A DNA stretch of 64,000 nucleotides from assembly GCA_029990205.1 (NCBI GenBank), contig JAPEKQ010000005.1, positions 62,001-126,000 of the forward strand. Reading direction: 5' to 3'. Source of the stretch: a bacterium (GTDB lineage: Bacteria; Joyebacterota; Joyebacteria; Joyebacterales; Joyebacteraceae). A program made the position numbers and the translations under genes. The notes beneath the pieces were generated by a model. The model searched no databases and was not told the DNA's origin. It saw only the letters and a program-made list of their open reading frames with translations. Of this stretch, positions 34,279 through 42,799 are shown in pieces (the first letter of the stretch is position 1; each line of letters opens with the position of its first letter).

Positions 34279-35616
34279 CTACGAAGTGGCCGCATCGGAA
34301 ACATCGGTCTGGCGTGTTTCCCGCCGCCTGCGGCCCCGCCGCTGGCGACGCTTGTTCCGATACATTCGCTGATCCGCCTCGGCGATGGTCTCCTCGATGC
34401 TGGCACTCCCATGGGGACTCCAGACCGCGCTGCCTATGGCCACCTCAAGGTGGAAGTTGAATCGGTCGCAGCTCTCAGCCCACCCGCGGAAGCTCTCCAC
34501 GAGCCGCTTCCGGACCAGATCGATCTCACCAGTGCACTCCGGCATCACGATGAGGAACTCATCGCCGCCGAACCGCACGACCATCTCGCTGGAGCGAACA
34601 TGTCCCTCAAGGAAGCTCGCGACGGCACACAGAACGTCATCGCCGGTCTGATGACCGTACGTGTCGTTGATCGCCTTGAACCCGTTGACGTCGATCATGA
34701 GGAACCCGATGCCGTACCCGTAGCGGCGGCTGCGTGCGATCTCTCGATCGATCGTCTCGCTGAAGTAGCGACGGTTGTGGAGACCCGTCATCAGATCACG
34801 GGTGGCCTGCTCCCGAAGCCTGCCAAGCAGACGGATACGCCCGAGCGCCTCCACGGTGTGCCCGAGAAGCAGCTCGAGAAGCCTGGCGTCCTTGTCGTTG
34901 TACCGGCGGGAGTCGTCCGACCCGACGCAAAGGACACCCTCCTCGGCGATCGGGGCGCAGATTCCGCTCGTGATCCCGCACGTGATTCCGGCGCATCCGG
35001 CCTCGTTCGAACCGTGGAATACGATGCTCTTGTGGTCCCGGTGCGCATCGACGATCGGGCCTCCGGGAATCTCAGCGGTGGACAGATCACATGCCGGGGA
35101 CACGTCCGAAAGCTCCGGCTGCCACACGAGCCTCCCATCGTCGACTCGTGCCACGACGCACCGTGGGAAGCCGAGGACGGTTCGCGCCGCATAGGCGGTA
35201 ACCCTGCAGACCTCATCCTCGCTCCCGCACGCCTCGAGCCGCCTGGCCGTCCCGCGAAGACCCTCGATCTTCTCGCGGGACGCGCGGAGCGCGTTCTCGG
35301 CCTCGCGCTGCTCGGTGACGTCCGAGATCATGGCAAGATCGGCCTCTGGTCTGCCCTGCTCGTCGGTGACCACACTCCCAACGAGCCGGCCGATATGAGT
35401 CACGCCGTTCTTCGCGACGAACTCGAGATCGTACGGAGCCACGGGGCGACCGCTCATACGCCGCTGGAACATCTTGACCACGGTCGCCTTGCTCTTGGCC
35501 GTGAAGAACGGCATATCCACGAACTTCAACCCAACGACCTCGTCCGATGTGTAACCAAGCCAGTCCGCCAGACGGTTGTTCGCAGCGAGGAAGATCCCCT
35601 TCCGGTCGACGAGCAC
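34279..35616 (-). CDS. GAF-GGDEF diguanylate cyclase part of a frameshifted sensor
   Basis: A 445-residue frame from GTG 35616. It begins inside a PAS domain (VLVDRKGIFLAANNRLADWLGY), so it lacks that domain's first strands. A GAF domain (about 125-265) and a GGDEF domain (about 275-430) follow. The active loop is RFGGDEFLI (350-354) and the metal site lies in LMIDVNGFKAIND, so it should make cyclic di-GMP. The inhibitory I-site normally read as RxxD is RSSE (341-344), which may weaken product feedback. The same reading frame extends upstream to about 35651, where one extra base separates it from the preceding gene. It is probably the C-terminal half of one longer protein. Confidence 0.82.
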   Translation of the reverse strand: MLVDRKGIFLAANNRLADWLGYTSDEVVGLKFVDMPFFTAKSKATVVKMFQRRMSGRPVAPYDLEFVAKNGVTHIGRLVGSVVTDEQGRPEADLAMISDVTEQREAENALRASREKIEGLRGTARRLEACGSEDEVCRVTAYAARTVLGFPRCVVARVDDGRLVWQPELSDVSPACDLSTAEIPGGPIVDAHRDHKSIVFHGSNEAGCAGITCGITSGICAPIAEEGVLCVGSDDSRRYNDKDARLLELLLGHTVEALGRIRLLGRLREQATRDLMTGLHNRRYFSETIDREIARSRRYGYGIGFLMIDVNGFKAINDTYGHQTGDDVLCAVASFLEGHVRSSEMVVRFGGDEFLIVMPECTGEIDLVRKRLVESFRGWAESCDRFNFHLEVAIGSAVWSPHGSASIEETIAEADQRMYRNKRRQRRGRRRRETRQTDVSDAATS

Positions 35617-35623
35617 GATCGCC

Positions 35624-36991
35624 TCAGGCGACAGCTCGAAGATGGATCGATAGGAGTCGCTCGCTCTCGAAGAGAGCGCGCTCGGCCTGCTTCTGTTCCG
35701 TCACGTCGCGGATGATCCCATGGTACCCGACGATGGAGCCGTCCGCGGCGCGACGCACGCTCGTTGTCAGAAGACAGGACATCGCATCGCCGGAGCGCTT
35801 CGTGAGTTCAAGCTCGTAGTCCACGACGGTTCCGCTGCGCTCGATAGCGCGCTGGAACTCGGTGCGGTCGTCGGGGTTCGCATAGAACGAGTGAGCATCG
35901 ACCCCTATCATCTCTTCGCGCGTCAGCCCGAAGAGCTCAAGCATCGCGGGGTTCGCCTCAAGAACACGTCCGTCCAGCGACGTCACATAGACGGCGTCGT
36001 GCGAGTCCTCGAAGAGCATGTGGTACCGGCTCTCGCTCTCAAGAAGGGCAAGCTCCGCCTCGCGCTTTCTGGAGGCCATCTCCATGTTATGGAGCGCATA
36101 CGCGATGTCACCCGCAACATCTTCCAGCAGCGAGGTCTCGTCGCGGTTGGCCAGGAAGTACTGCGCGATCGACACGTTGAGAAACCCGTAGGTCACACCG
36201 CCGTACCCGAGCCGCACACTCATCGCTCCGCTCGCACCGTGCTGACCCACGATCGGGCACCCACGGCAGAACTCGCTCGGGTCCTCGATGGCAATGGCGC
36301 ACGAGGACGACGTCGCCTCCGCCCAGCACTCGGGCGGCATCCCCTGTTCTATCCTTGACCTGAGAGCATCGAAGTCCTCGGTCACTCCGGCATGCGCGAT
36401 GTTCCGCAACTCCCCCATCCCGCTGACGAGAGCGACCCACGCGTTGTCGTAACTTCTCGTCCGGACGAGTTCGTCGCAGACACCCTGGATCAACCGCTGT
36501 GGACTGGTGGTCCTGAGAACGAGTTTGCCGATGCTCCTGTGGGCATCCAGCACGGCGCGAAGATGATCGAGATGAACCGCCGATGTCTTCCGGGCGGAGA
36601 TGTCGCGGAGGAATCCTGTGATCCCGACGGCACGACCGTTCTCGCGGATCACGATCCCGCAATCCTCGAACCAGTGGACGCGCCCGTCGGGGGCGACCAG
36701 CGGAACCTCGCTCGGGAACTCATCACCCATCATGATCGAACGGGCGAACTCGCTGGCGACGCGCTCGCGATGCTCGGGGACGACGATCGAAACGAGTTCG
36801 GTCCCGATGATCGCATTCGTGTCGAAGCCAAAGCGCTCGGCGGCGGACGAGACGAACGTGATCTTCCCGGTGACGTCCGCCTCATAGAAGATGTCGCGCG
36901 CCATCAGGGCGTGCGTTCTCTGGAGCATACGACCGTCGCGCGACTGCGCTTCCTCGGACCGTTCCTCCGGATTGTTCCCGCTCGAACTCAT
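35624..36991 (-). CDS. PAS-GAF-PAS sensor, N-terminal part of a frameshifted diguanylate cyclase
   Basis: A 455-residue frame. The first PAS domain (about 30-150) contains HWFEDCGIVI. The second domain (about 160-310) is the GAF-like sensor type with a conserved cysteine pair (EFCRGCPIVGQHGASGAMS). A second PAS (about 325-440) follows and ends in the usual linker DVTEQKQAERALFESERL. After that the frame runs into SIHLRAVA and a TGA. Removing one base of the CTCC run gives ESERLYRSIFELSPEAIVLVDRKG, a perfect PAS start that joins the next gene. ATG 36991 is chosen for GAGGTG just upstream; a longer in-frame start (37198) adds an arginine-rich leader that is not protein-like. Confidence 0.82.
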   Translation of the reverse strand: MSSSGNNPEERSEEAQSRDGRMLQRTHALMARDIFYEADVTGKITFVSSAAERFGFDTNAIIGTELVSIVVPEHRERVASEFARSIMMGDEFPSEVPLVAPDGRVHWFEDCGIVIRENGRAVGITGFLRDISARKTSAVHLDHLRAVLDAHRSIGKLVLRTTSPQRLIQGVCDELVRTRSYDNAWVALVSGMGELRNIAHAGVTEDFDALRSRIEQGMPPECWAEATSSSCAIAIEDPSEFCRGCPIVGQHGASGAMSVRLGYGGVTYGFLNVSIAQYFLANRDETSLLEDVAGDIAYALHNMEMASRKREAELALLESESRYHMLFEDSHDAVYVTSLDGRVLEANPAMLELFGLTREEMIGVDAHSFYANPDDRTEFQRAIERSGTVVDYELELTKRSGDAMSCLLTTSVRRAADGSIVGYHGIIRDVTEQKQAERALFESERLLSIHLRAVA

Positions 36992-37179
36992 GACACCTCG
37001 GCCGATTGCACTCGCTGCGTGGTGATGGTCCCCTGCGCCATGCCGGCCGCCCGGGCCCGTATGCTCTGCATGTTGCACCTTCTGTGCCTGAATCACCGAA
37101 ACCGACGCCAGTTGTGCGTAGTTCCTGAATGCGCTCACAGCATTTCGGATGCGCCGTTTGAGCCCACGGCAAGGGGCCT

Positions 37180-37208
37180 TTGACTCGCGCGGGGGCATAC
37201 GCTAAAGT
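37180..37208 (+). promoter_or_regulatory. Promoter for the molybdoenzyme operon
   Basis: TTGACT (37180-37185), a 17-base spacer, TAAAGT (37203-37208), followed 76 bases later by the ATG of the first gene. Confidence 0.6.
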
Positions 37209-37283
37209 CGGACGGCGTCACCTTCTCGCATCATCTACGGAGCCCGGCCGGAAGTCGCGGCGGGCGCCGCGAAAGGAGTCTCC

Positions 37284-39620
37284 ATGGGGCAGAATGCTCT
37301 CCACCCCTCGGGAGCGGTCGGCGCCCCCGTCCGCCGTGTTGACGCGGACGACAAGGTCACCGGGCGCGCCCGCTACCTCGACGACATCGTCCTGCCGGGC
37401 ATGGCGCACGCGGCGCTCGTGTTCCCCGGAGTGCCCCACGCCAACGTCCGCGGCGTCGATGACACACGAGCCCGATCGGTCGAGGGGTTCGTGGCCACGG
37501 TCACAGCGGCCGACATCCCCGGCGAGAACCAGGTCGGCTGTGTCGACCGCGACCAGCCGCTCCTCGCCGGCGAGCGTGTCCGATACTCGGGTGACGCTGT
37601 CGCGATCACGGTCGCCGAGTCACCGACGGCCGCGCGGGAGGCAGCACGGGCGGTCGCTCTCGATCTCGAGGAACTCGAGGGTGTGTTCGACGCGGAGAAG
37701 GCTCTGATGCCGGATGCTCCACGCGTCCACGAGGGCGACAACGCGTACCTCCAGTACCGTGTCCATCGAGGCGATGTCGACCGCGGGTTCGACGAGGCCG
37801 ACGTCATCGTCGAACGGACCTTTCGCACAAACTATCAGGAGCACTCCTACCTCGAGCCGCTCGGCGCGCTCGCGGTCCCCGAGGATGGCGGCACGATAAC
37901 CGTCTACGGCACGATGCAGTGCCCGTACTACGTTCAGAAAGCGGTGGCCGGGGTGCTCGGCATCCCGCTCGCGCGTGTGCGCATCGTCCAGACCGTCACG
38001 GGCGGAGGGTTCGGCGGCAAAGAGGACGTGCCGAACGAGATCTGCGCGTGCGCGGCGGTCGCCGCCTGGCGCACGGGACGGCCGGTCAAGCTCGTTCACA
38101 CTCGCGAGGAGGACTTCTACAGGTCGAGCAAACGCCACCCGATGGTCGTCAGGTACAAGCTCGGCGCGACAAGAGACGGCCGGTTCACGGCGGCCGACAT
38201 TACCATCATCGCGGACGCCGGCGCGTACTCGACGCTCACACCCGTGGTCCTCTTCCGCTCGGTCGCGCATGCGACCGGTCCGTACGAGATTCCCAACGTT
38301 CGGACGGACGGGTACGGCGTCTATACGAACCGGCAGACGACTGGCGCCTTCCGGGGATTCGGGCAGCCGCAGACCATCTTCGCAGACGAATCGGTGATCG
38401 ATGAGATCGCCGATACCCTCGGCATCGACCCCATCGAGATCCGCCTCGCCAACTGCCTCGCGGTCGGCAAGCGAACGGCGACCGGGCAGCTGCTCGAGGA
38501 GAGCGTCGGTCTCCCGGAGACCCTCGAGGTCGCGCGCGATGAATCCGGATGGCTTGCGAAGAGAGCCGGTGAATCAGCGCGCGCCGGTTCGGACGGTCGA
38601 GCCGAGCCCGGCGGCGCGTCCCGCCCGAGGGAGCGCTTCCTCCGCGGCATCGGCGTCGGCGCGATCTACTATGGAGTGAGTCTCGGCGCGAAGGGACTCG
38701 CCCTCGACGCCTCGGGCGCGCATCTCAACCTGTATCGGGACGGGTCGCTCCGGATCGCCGTAGGCGGCACTGAGATGGGACAGGGTCTTCTCACGGTCCT
38801 GTCGCAGATGGCGTCCGACGTCCTCGGCATCCCGGTCGCGTCGGTCCACGTCGATCACGTCGATACGAGCGTCGTCCCCGACAGCGGACCCAGCGTCGCG
38901 TCGAGAACGACGCTCATGACCGGCAACGCCGTCATCGGCGCGGCAACGAAGATCCGGCGGACGCTCGCCGGTGTCGCGTCCGGAGAGCTCGGAGGCGCAC
39001 CGGACGAAGTCCGATTCGAGAAGGGACGCGCCCTCTCGAACGGGAAGAGCATCGGGATCGAGGAGCTCGCCGAGCTGTGCTGGGTGAGGAACATCAACAC
39101 CGCCGAGGAGGGATGGTACGCCGCGCCCGAATCCACGTTCGATGACAACGGACAGGGTGACGCGTACGCGGTCTACTCCTTCGCGACCCAGATCGCGGAG
39201 GTCGAGGTCGACTCGCGGACTGGCGAGGTTCACGTTCTCCGGATGACGGCGGCGCACGACGTCGGACGCGTGCTCAATCCCGTCACACTCGAGGGGCAGC
39301 TCCAGGGCGGAGTGCTCCAGGGTGTGGGGATGGCGCTCTACGAGTCGATGAAGACCGACGGCGGAGTGATCCTCACGCCGGACTTCTCCACGTACATCCT
39401 GCCGACGTCTCTCGACACGCCCGAGATCTCCTGTCACGCCATCGAAGCGCCGTACTCAAAGGGTCCGTTCGGCGCGAAGGGCATAGGCGAAACGCCGGCG
39501 ATGCCCGGCGCCGTAGCCATCGCGAACGCCGTGGCGCACGCGACCGGCATGCGATTCACGGAGCTGCCGATCACGGCCGAGGCCGTGAGGCTCCGTCTGG
39601 CTCAAGAGGAGACTGCATGA
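37284..39620 (+). CDS. Xanthine dehydrogenase family molybdopterin-binding subunit
   Basis: A 778-residue large subunit of the xanthine/aldehyde oxidase family. The N-terminal a/b hammerhead domain (RVDADDKVTGRARYLDDI) is followed by the two molybdenum-cofactor domains: GGGFGGKED, RGFGQPQ, the QGLLTVLSQMASDVLGI region, and the catalytic glutamate in AKGIGETPAMPG near the C-terminus. It hydroxylates a purine, aldehyde or heteroaromatic substrate in the cytosol, needing Fe-S and FAD partner subunits. Neither partner is encoded beside it, which is unusual. AAAGGAG precedes the start. Its stop overlaps the start of the next gene in ATGA, so the two are translationally coupled. Confidence 0.9.
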   Translation: MGQNALHPSGAVGAPVRRVDADDKVTGRARYLDDIVLPGMAHAALVFPGVPHANVRGVDDTRARSVEGFVATVTAADIPGENQVGCVDRDQPLLAGERVRYSGDAVAITVAESPTAAREAARAVALDLEELEGVFDAEKALMPDAPRVHEGDNAYLQYRVHRGDVDRGFDEADVIVERTFRTNYQEHSYLEPLGALAVPEDGGTITVYGTMQCPYYVQKAVAGVLGIPLARVRIVQTVTGGGFGGKEDVPNEICACAAVAAWRTGRPVKLVHTREEDFYRSSKRHPMVVRYKLGATRDGRFTAADITIIADAGAYSTLTPVVLFRSVAHATGPYEIPNVRTDGYGVYTNRQTTGAFRGFGQPQTIFADESVIDEIADTLGIDPIEIRLANCLAVGKRTATGQLLEESVGLPETLEVARDESGWLAKRAGESARAGSDGRAEPGGASRPRERFLRGIGVGAIYYGVSLGAKGLALDASGAHLNLYRDGSLRIAVGGTEMGQGLLTVLSQMASDVLGIPVASVHVDHVDTSVVPDSGPSVASRTTLMTGNAVIGAATKIRRTLAGVASGELGGAPDEVRFEKGRALSNGKSIGIEELAELCWVRNINTAEEGWYAAPESTFDDNGQGDAYAVYSFATQIAEVEVDSRTGEVHVLRMTAAHDVGRVLNPVTLEGQLQGGVLQGVGMALYESMKTDGGVILTPDFSTYILPTSLDTPEISCHAIEAPYSKGPFGAKGIGETPAMPGAVAIANAVAHATGMRFTELPITAEAVRLRLAQEETA

Positions 39621-41611
39621 GAACGCTTACACGAGGACGCGGAGACGAACGCATGAGAGGGAGCGCGCTGGCCGCGGCGATTGCGATCGTGCTGGCAGTG
39701 GTCGCCGCGCCTTCCATCGCGCCCGCCGCCGACACGGTCGCGGAAGCGCTTGACGACGCGCTCACCGCCATCGCACTGACGCGCGACGATCTGCACTTCC
39801 GAACGGACTACGCGGACATGCCGGACTCATTCCGGCTGACCGTGGCCGACAGCCTGCTCGCCCGCCCGCTCGACACCGAGCAGTACGTGCGTGGGTTCGC
39901 GGATGATGTCGCATCTCCTCTCGGCATCACCGAACTCGTTGTCGCGGCGGCGAAGGAGCTCGATCTCATCGCCTGGCCTGAGGAGTGTCCGGGGGTCGGA
40001 CCCGAGGGAGCGGACGCGCTCGGCGTGCTCCTCCCCGCGTTCGCAAGAGCGCGCGAGGAGATGTCCCACGCGTTCGCCGGACTCACGGCCGAGGAGCGAG
40101 CGTTCCTCGTCGAGCACGCGCCGGTCCTTCTCGAGGAAGAGGAGTTCGACCCGGAGAAGCCGATCGACATCCGTGAACAGGAAGCGGACGAGGCGGAGGA
40201 ACTGGGCGACCGGTTGCTCGTCATCGCCGGGGGCATCGACTACGAGCGGATCGCATCCGCCGGCGCCATCGTGGCGGAGGCCGTCGATGCATCGCTCGCC
40301 GTTGCGTCGGACCTTCGCGAGCAGCACGGTCCGGCCACCGGCGGCGACCGCTACTCCGAGCGTCTCGGTCCGGAGTCGATCGCCTGGGGCGATGTCATCG
40401 AGGTGCGCAGGACCGACCAGGGAACCGTCGTCATCGGCGGCACGGGAACGACCTACTACGGCCGGGGCGCGGCGCTCATCATCGATCTCGGCGGAAACGA
40501 CGTCTACGACTGCCGCGAGAACGCCGATGAGCCGATGGACGGGGATGACGGCATGCACCCCGTCGGAGGTGCGCTTCACTCCGACCCCGTCGCTGTCGTC
40601 ATCGACCTCGAAGGCGACGACGTCTACCTCGGCGGTCACCACTCCTTCGGCGCCGGGTTCATGGGCGTCGGCATTCTTGTCGACCTCGCCGGTGACGATC
40701 GCTACGTCGCGGGAAGCTTCTCGCTCGGATCCGGCCTGTTCGGTGTCGGCGTCCTCCGCGACGCCGGCGGGCACGACACGTACGAGGGCGACACCTGCGT
40801 TCAGGGCGCCGGGGCCTTCGGCATCGGCGTACTCCTCGACGAGGAGGGAAACGACTCGTACCGGGCCGCCGTCTTCTCCCAGGCTTTCGGGTTCGTGATG
40901 GGCTTCGGACTGCTCGACGACCTGTCCGGAAACGACTCGTACTACGCCGGCGGGAAGTACACCGATGAGATACGCTACTTCGATCACTACATCAGCCTCT
41001 CGCAGGGATTCGGATTCGGCTGGAGACCGGACGCGTCGGGCGGTGTCGGGATGCTCGTCGATGGAGCCGGGAACGACGTCTACGTGTCGGACATCTTCGG
41101 CCAGGGTTCGAGCTACTGGTTCGCGGTGGGCGGCCTCGTGGACTTCGCCGGCAACGACCAGTACATCTCGTACCAGTATGCACAGGGTGCCGGGACCCAC
41201 ATCACGGTCGCCGCGCTCGTCGACTACGAGGGGGACGACAACTACGTCGCAAAGGGTGTCTCGCAGGGATGCGGACACGACCTCGCGATCGGCATCCTTC
41301 ACGATCTGTCGGGAGACGACAACTACACGTGCCACGATCTCTCGCAGGCCGCCGGCAACGCCAACGGCATAGGCCTGTTCATCGATGACGCGGGCGATGA
41401 CGCCTACGGCCTCCGGAACCCGAACAACACACACGGGTACGGGAATCTCCGGCGGGACTACGGCAGCGTCGGCGTCTTCCTCGACTGCGGCGGCGTCGAT
41501 TCGTACACCGGTCGCGGTGAGGACAACATGTGGTGGAGCTACAGCGACCACGGAGTCGGTGTCGACATGGAACTTCAACCGGTCGAGACGGAAGGAGGTG
41601 CCGCGGAATGA
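39617..41611 (+). CDS. Secreted protein made of GDD-Y repeats (function unknown)
   Basis: A 664-residue protein with a signal peptide (MRGSALAAAIAIVLAVV, cleaved near IAPAAD), a mostly helical N-terminal half of about 280 residues, then about twelve tandem repeats from roughly codon 285. The repeat reads G-G-LxD--GDD-Y with a following S/QG-G and has a period of 26-27 residues. Examples are GVGILVDLAGDDRY, GIGVLLDEEGNDSY and TVAALVDYEGDDNY. Aspartate-rich turns suggest a beta-solenoid, perhaps metal-binding; it is not an RTX nonapeptide. I do not recognise a named family. It overlaps the molybdoenzyme stop by four bases and the next gene start by four bases. An internal ATG at 39653 is an alternative start. 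Confidence 0.85.
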   Translation: MRTLTRGRGDERMRGSALAAAIAIVLAVVAAPSIAPAADTVAEALDDALTAIALTRDDLHFRTDYADMPDSFRLTVADSLLARPLDTEQYVRGFADDVASPLGITELVVAAAKELDLIAWPEECPGVGPEGADALGVLLPAFARAREEMSHAFAGLTAEERAFLVEHAPVLLEEEEFDPEKPIDIREQEADEAEELGDRLLVIAGGIDYERIASAGAIVAEAVDASLAVASDLREQHGPATGGDRYSERLGPESIAWGDVIEVRRTDQGTVVIGGTGTTYYGRGAALIIDLGGNDVYDCRENADEPMDGDDGMHPVGGALHSDPVAVVIDLEGDDVYLGGHHSFGAGFMGVGILVDLAGDDRYVAGSFSLGSGLFGVGVLRDAGGHDTYEGDTCVQGAGAFGIGVLLDEEGNDSYRAAVFSQAFGFVMGFGLLDDLSGNDSYYAGGKYTDEIRYFDHYISLSQGFGFGWRPDASGGVGMLVDGAGNDVYVSDIFGQGSSYWFAVGGLVDFAGNDQYISYQYAQGAGTHITVAALVDYEGDDNYVAKGVSQGCGHDLAIGILHDLSGDDNYTCHDLSQAAGNANGIGLFIDDAGDDAYGLRNPNNTHGYGNLRRDYGSVGVFLDCGGVDSYTGRGEDNMWWSYSDHGVGVDMELQPVETEGGAAE

Positions 41612-42705
41612 CACGGAACACACGCGACAGCCGCCTGACACTCTCCGTTCACCGGCGGCACGCCGTTCTTCTCATCCTCGCGGCGACACTGCTCTGCGCT
41701 CTCGCCCCGATGGCGGTGGCGCAGGACGCCGGGACCGAGGCGGCCGAGGTCGACACCGTGGCGCTCGCCGCGCTGACTCCCGAGGAGCTCTTCCTCCGCG
41801 CGTCATCGGCCGCGCTCCAGTTCGCACCGATGATCCAGCCGTCCCGCAGGATCCTCGTGCGGGACCACGAGCGGTCACTCCCCTACCTCGTCACACAGCT
41901 CGACACCGACGGTCCGCGAGAGCGCCACGCGCTCGAGGCCATTATGGTGGAGATCGGGGAGCCGGCGGTCGAACCGCTCATCGACGCGCTCGGCCGTGAA
42001 CTCAAGCGGACCGACACACTTCGCGGCGCCCGGATGGCGGCCGGCATCCTCGGCCGTCTGGGCGACGACCGCGCCACACCGGCGCTCAACAGGGCCGCAT
42101 GGCACGAGGACTGGAAGGTGCGATCGTCGGTCGCCAGCGCGATCGGACGCGTCGGGAGCCCGGATGGCCTCCAGGGTCTCCTCCAGCTGCTGAGTGACGA
42201 GAACGAGATCGTCCGCAAGAGCTCGGCGGTGGCCATCCGGAGGATGGCGACCGAACCTGAGCCGACCGAAGGTCCGGAAGAGCTCGACCAGTATCGACGG
42301 GCGCTGGAGGCGCGAGGTGCGACGACGGACGAGGCGGTCGTCCGCGCGCTCATCAGGAGTCTTGGTGATGAGTACTACCACGTCCGATACAGCGGGGCGG
42401 CGGCGCTCACTGAGGTCGGCGCTCCCGCGCTCCCGCTGCTGCTGGAGACCGCGAGAGCAGGGCAGGGACCCGAACGTCTGGTCGCGCTCTCCGCCATCGG
42501 CGGAATCGGTGACAGTTCGGCGCTCGGTCCGCTTACGGAGCTCCTTCTGGACAATGACTGGGCCGTGCGCGGGTTCGCCGCCGAGGCCATCGGCGGGATC
42601 GTTGCCGACCGTCGGGCGCGGAAGTCGCTCTCGGCGCTGCTCGCGACCGAGACACATCCGTTCGTGATCATGCGGGCAGGAGACGCGCTGGCGCCGATGC
42701 AGTAG
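41608..42705 (+). CDS. Secreted HEAT-repeat protein
   Basis: A 365-residue protein. The start at 41608 follows GGAAGGAGGTG and gives a signal peptide (HAVLLILAATLLCALAPMAVAQ). From about residue 75 it is made of HEAT/PBS-lyase-type helical repeats, for example VTQLDTDGPRERHALEAIMVEIGEPAVEPLIDAL and GDDRATPALNRAAWHEDWKVRSSVASAIGRVGS (quoted in part). Such repeats form a binding superhelix; no catalytic domain is visible. It is the third gene of the coupled operon (ATGA overlap). It may bind its secreted repeat neighbour, but that is only positional inference. Confidence 0.85.
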   Translation: MTRNTRDSRLTLSVHRRHAVLLILAATLLCALAPMAVAQDAGTEAAEVDTVALAALTPEELFLRASSAALQFAPMIQPSRRILVRDHERSLPYLVTQLDTDGPRERHALEAIMVEIGEPAVEPLIDALGRELKRTDTLRGARMAAGILGRLGDDRATPALNRAAWHEDWKVRSSVASAIGRVGSPDGLQGLLQLLSDENEIVRKSSAVAIRRMATEPEPTEGPEELDQYRRALEARGATTDEAVVRALIRSLGDEYYHVRYSGAAALTEVGAPALPLLLETARAGQGPERLVALSAIGGIGDSSALGPLTELLLDNDWAVRGFAAEAIGGIVADRRARKSLSALLATETHPFVIMRAGDALAPMQ

Positions 42706-42731
42706 ACGCACTGGCGCCGATGCAGCAGACG
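42681..42731. repeat. 23-bp tandem duplication spanning the HEAT gene stop codon
   Basis: Two copies of a 23-base unit (42681-42703 and 42704-42726, two mismatches) plus five bases of a third. The first copy holds the last codons (LAPMQ) and the T of TAG; the duplicate lies downstream of the stop. No gene occupies the 94 bases up to the next gene. Confidence 0.8.
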
Positions 42732-42799
42732 GCGGAGCGGGGCGACAGAGCGCCACGATATCGAGCGGAAACTGAGTGGCCGGATAACAGGGCGGCGCG

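Noticed and set aside
31914-34460. Plus-strand open frame of 848 codons, longer than glgP itself
   Set aside because: It lies antisense to glgP, whose sequence matches the family end to end. GC-rich codon use creates long antisense frames here.
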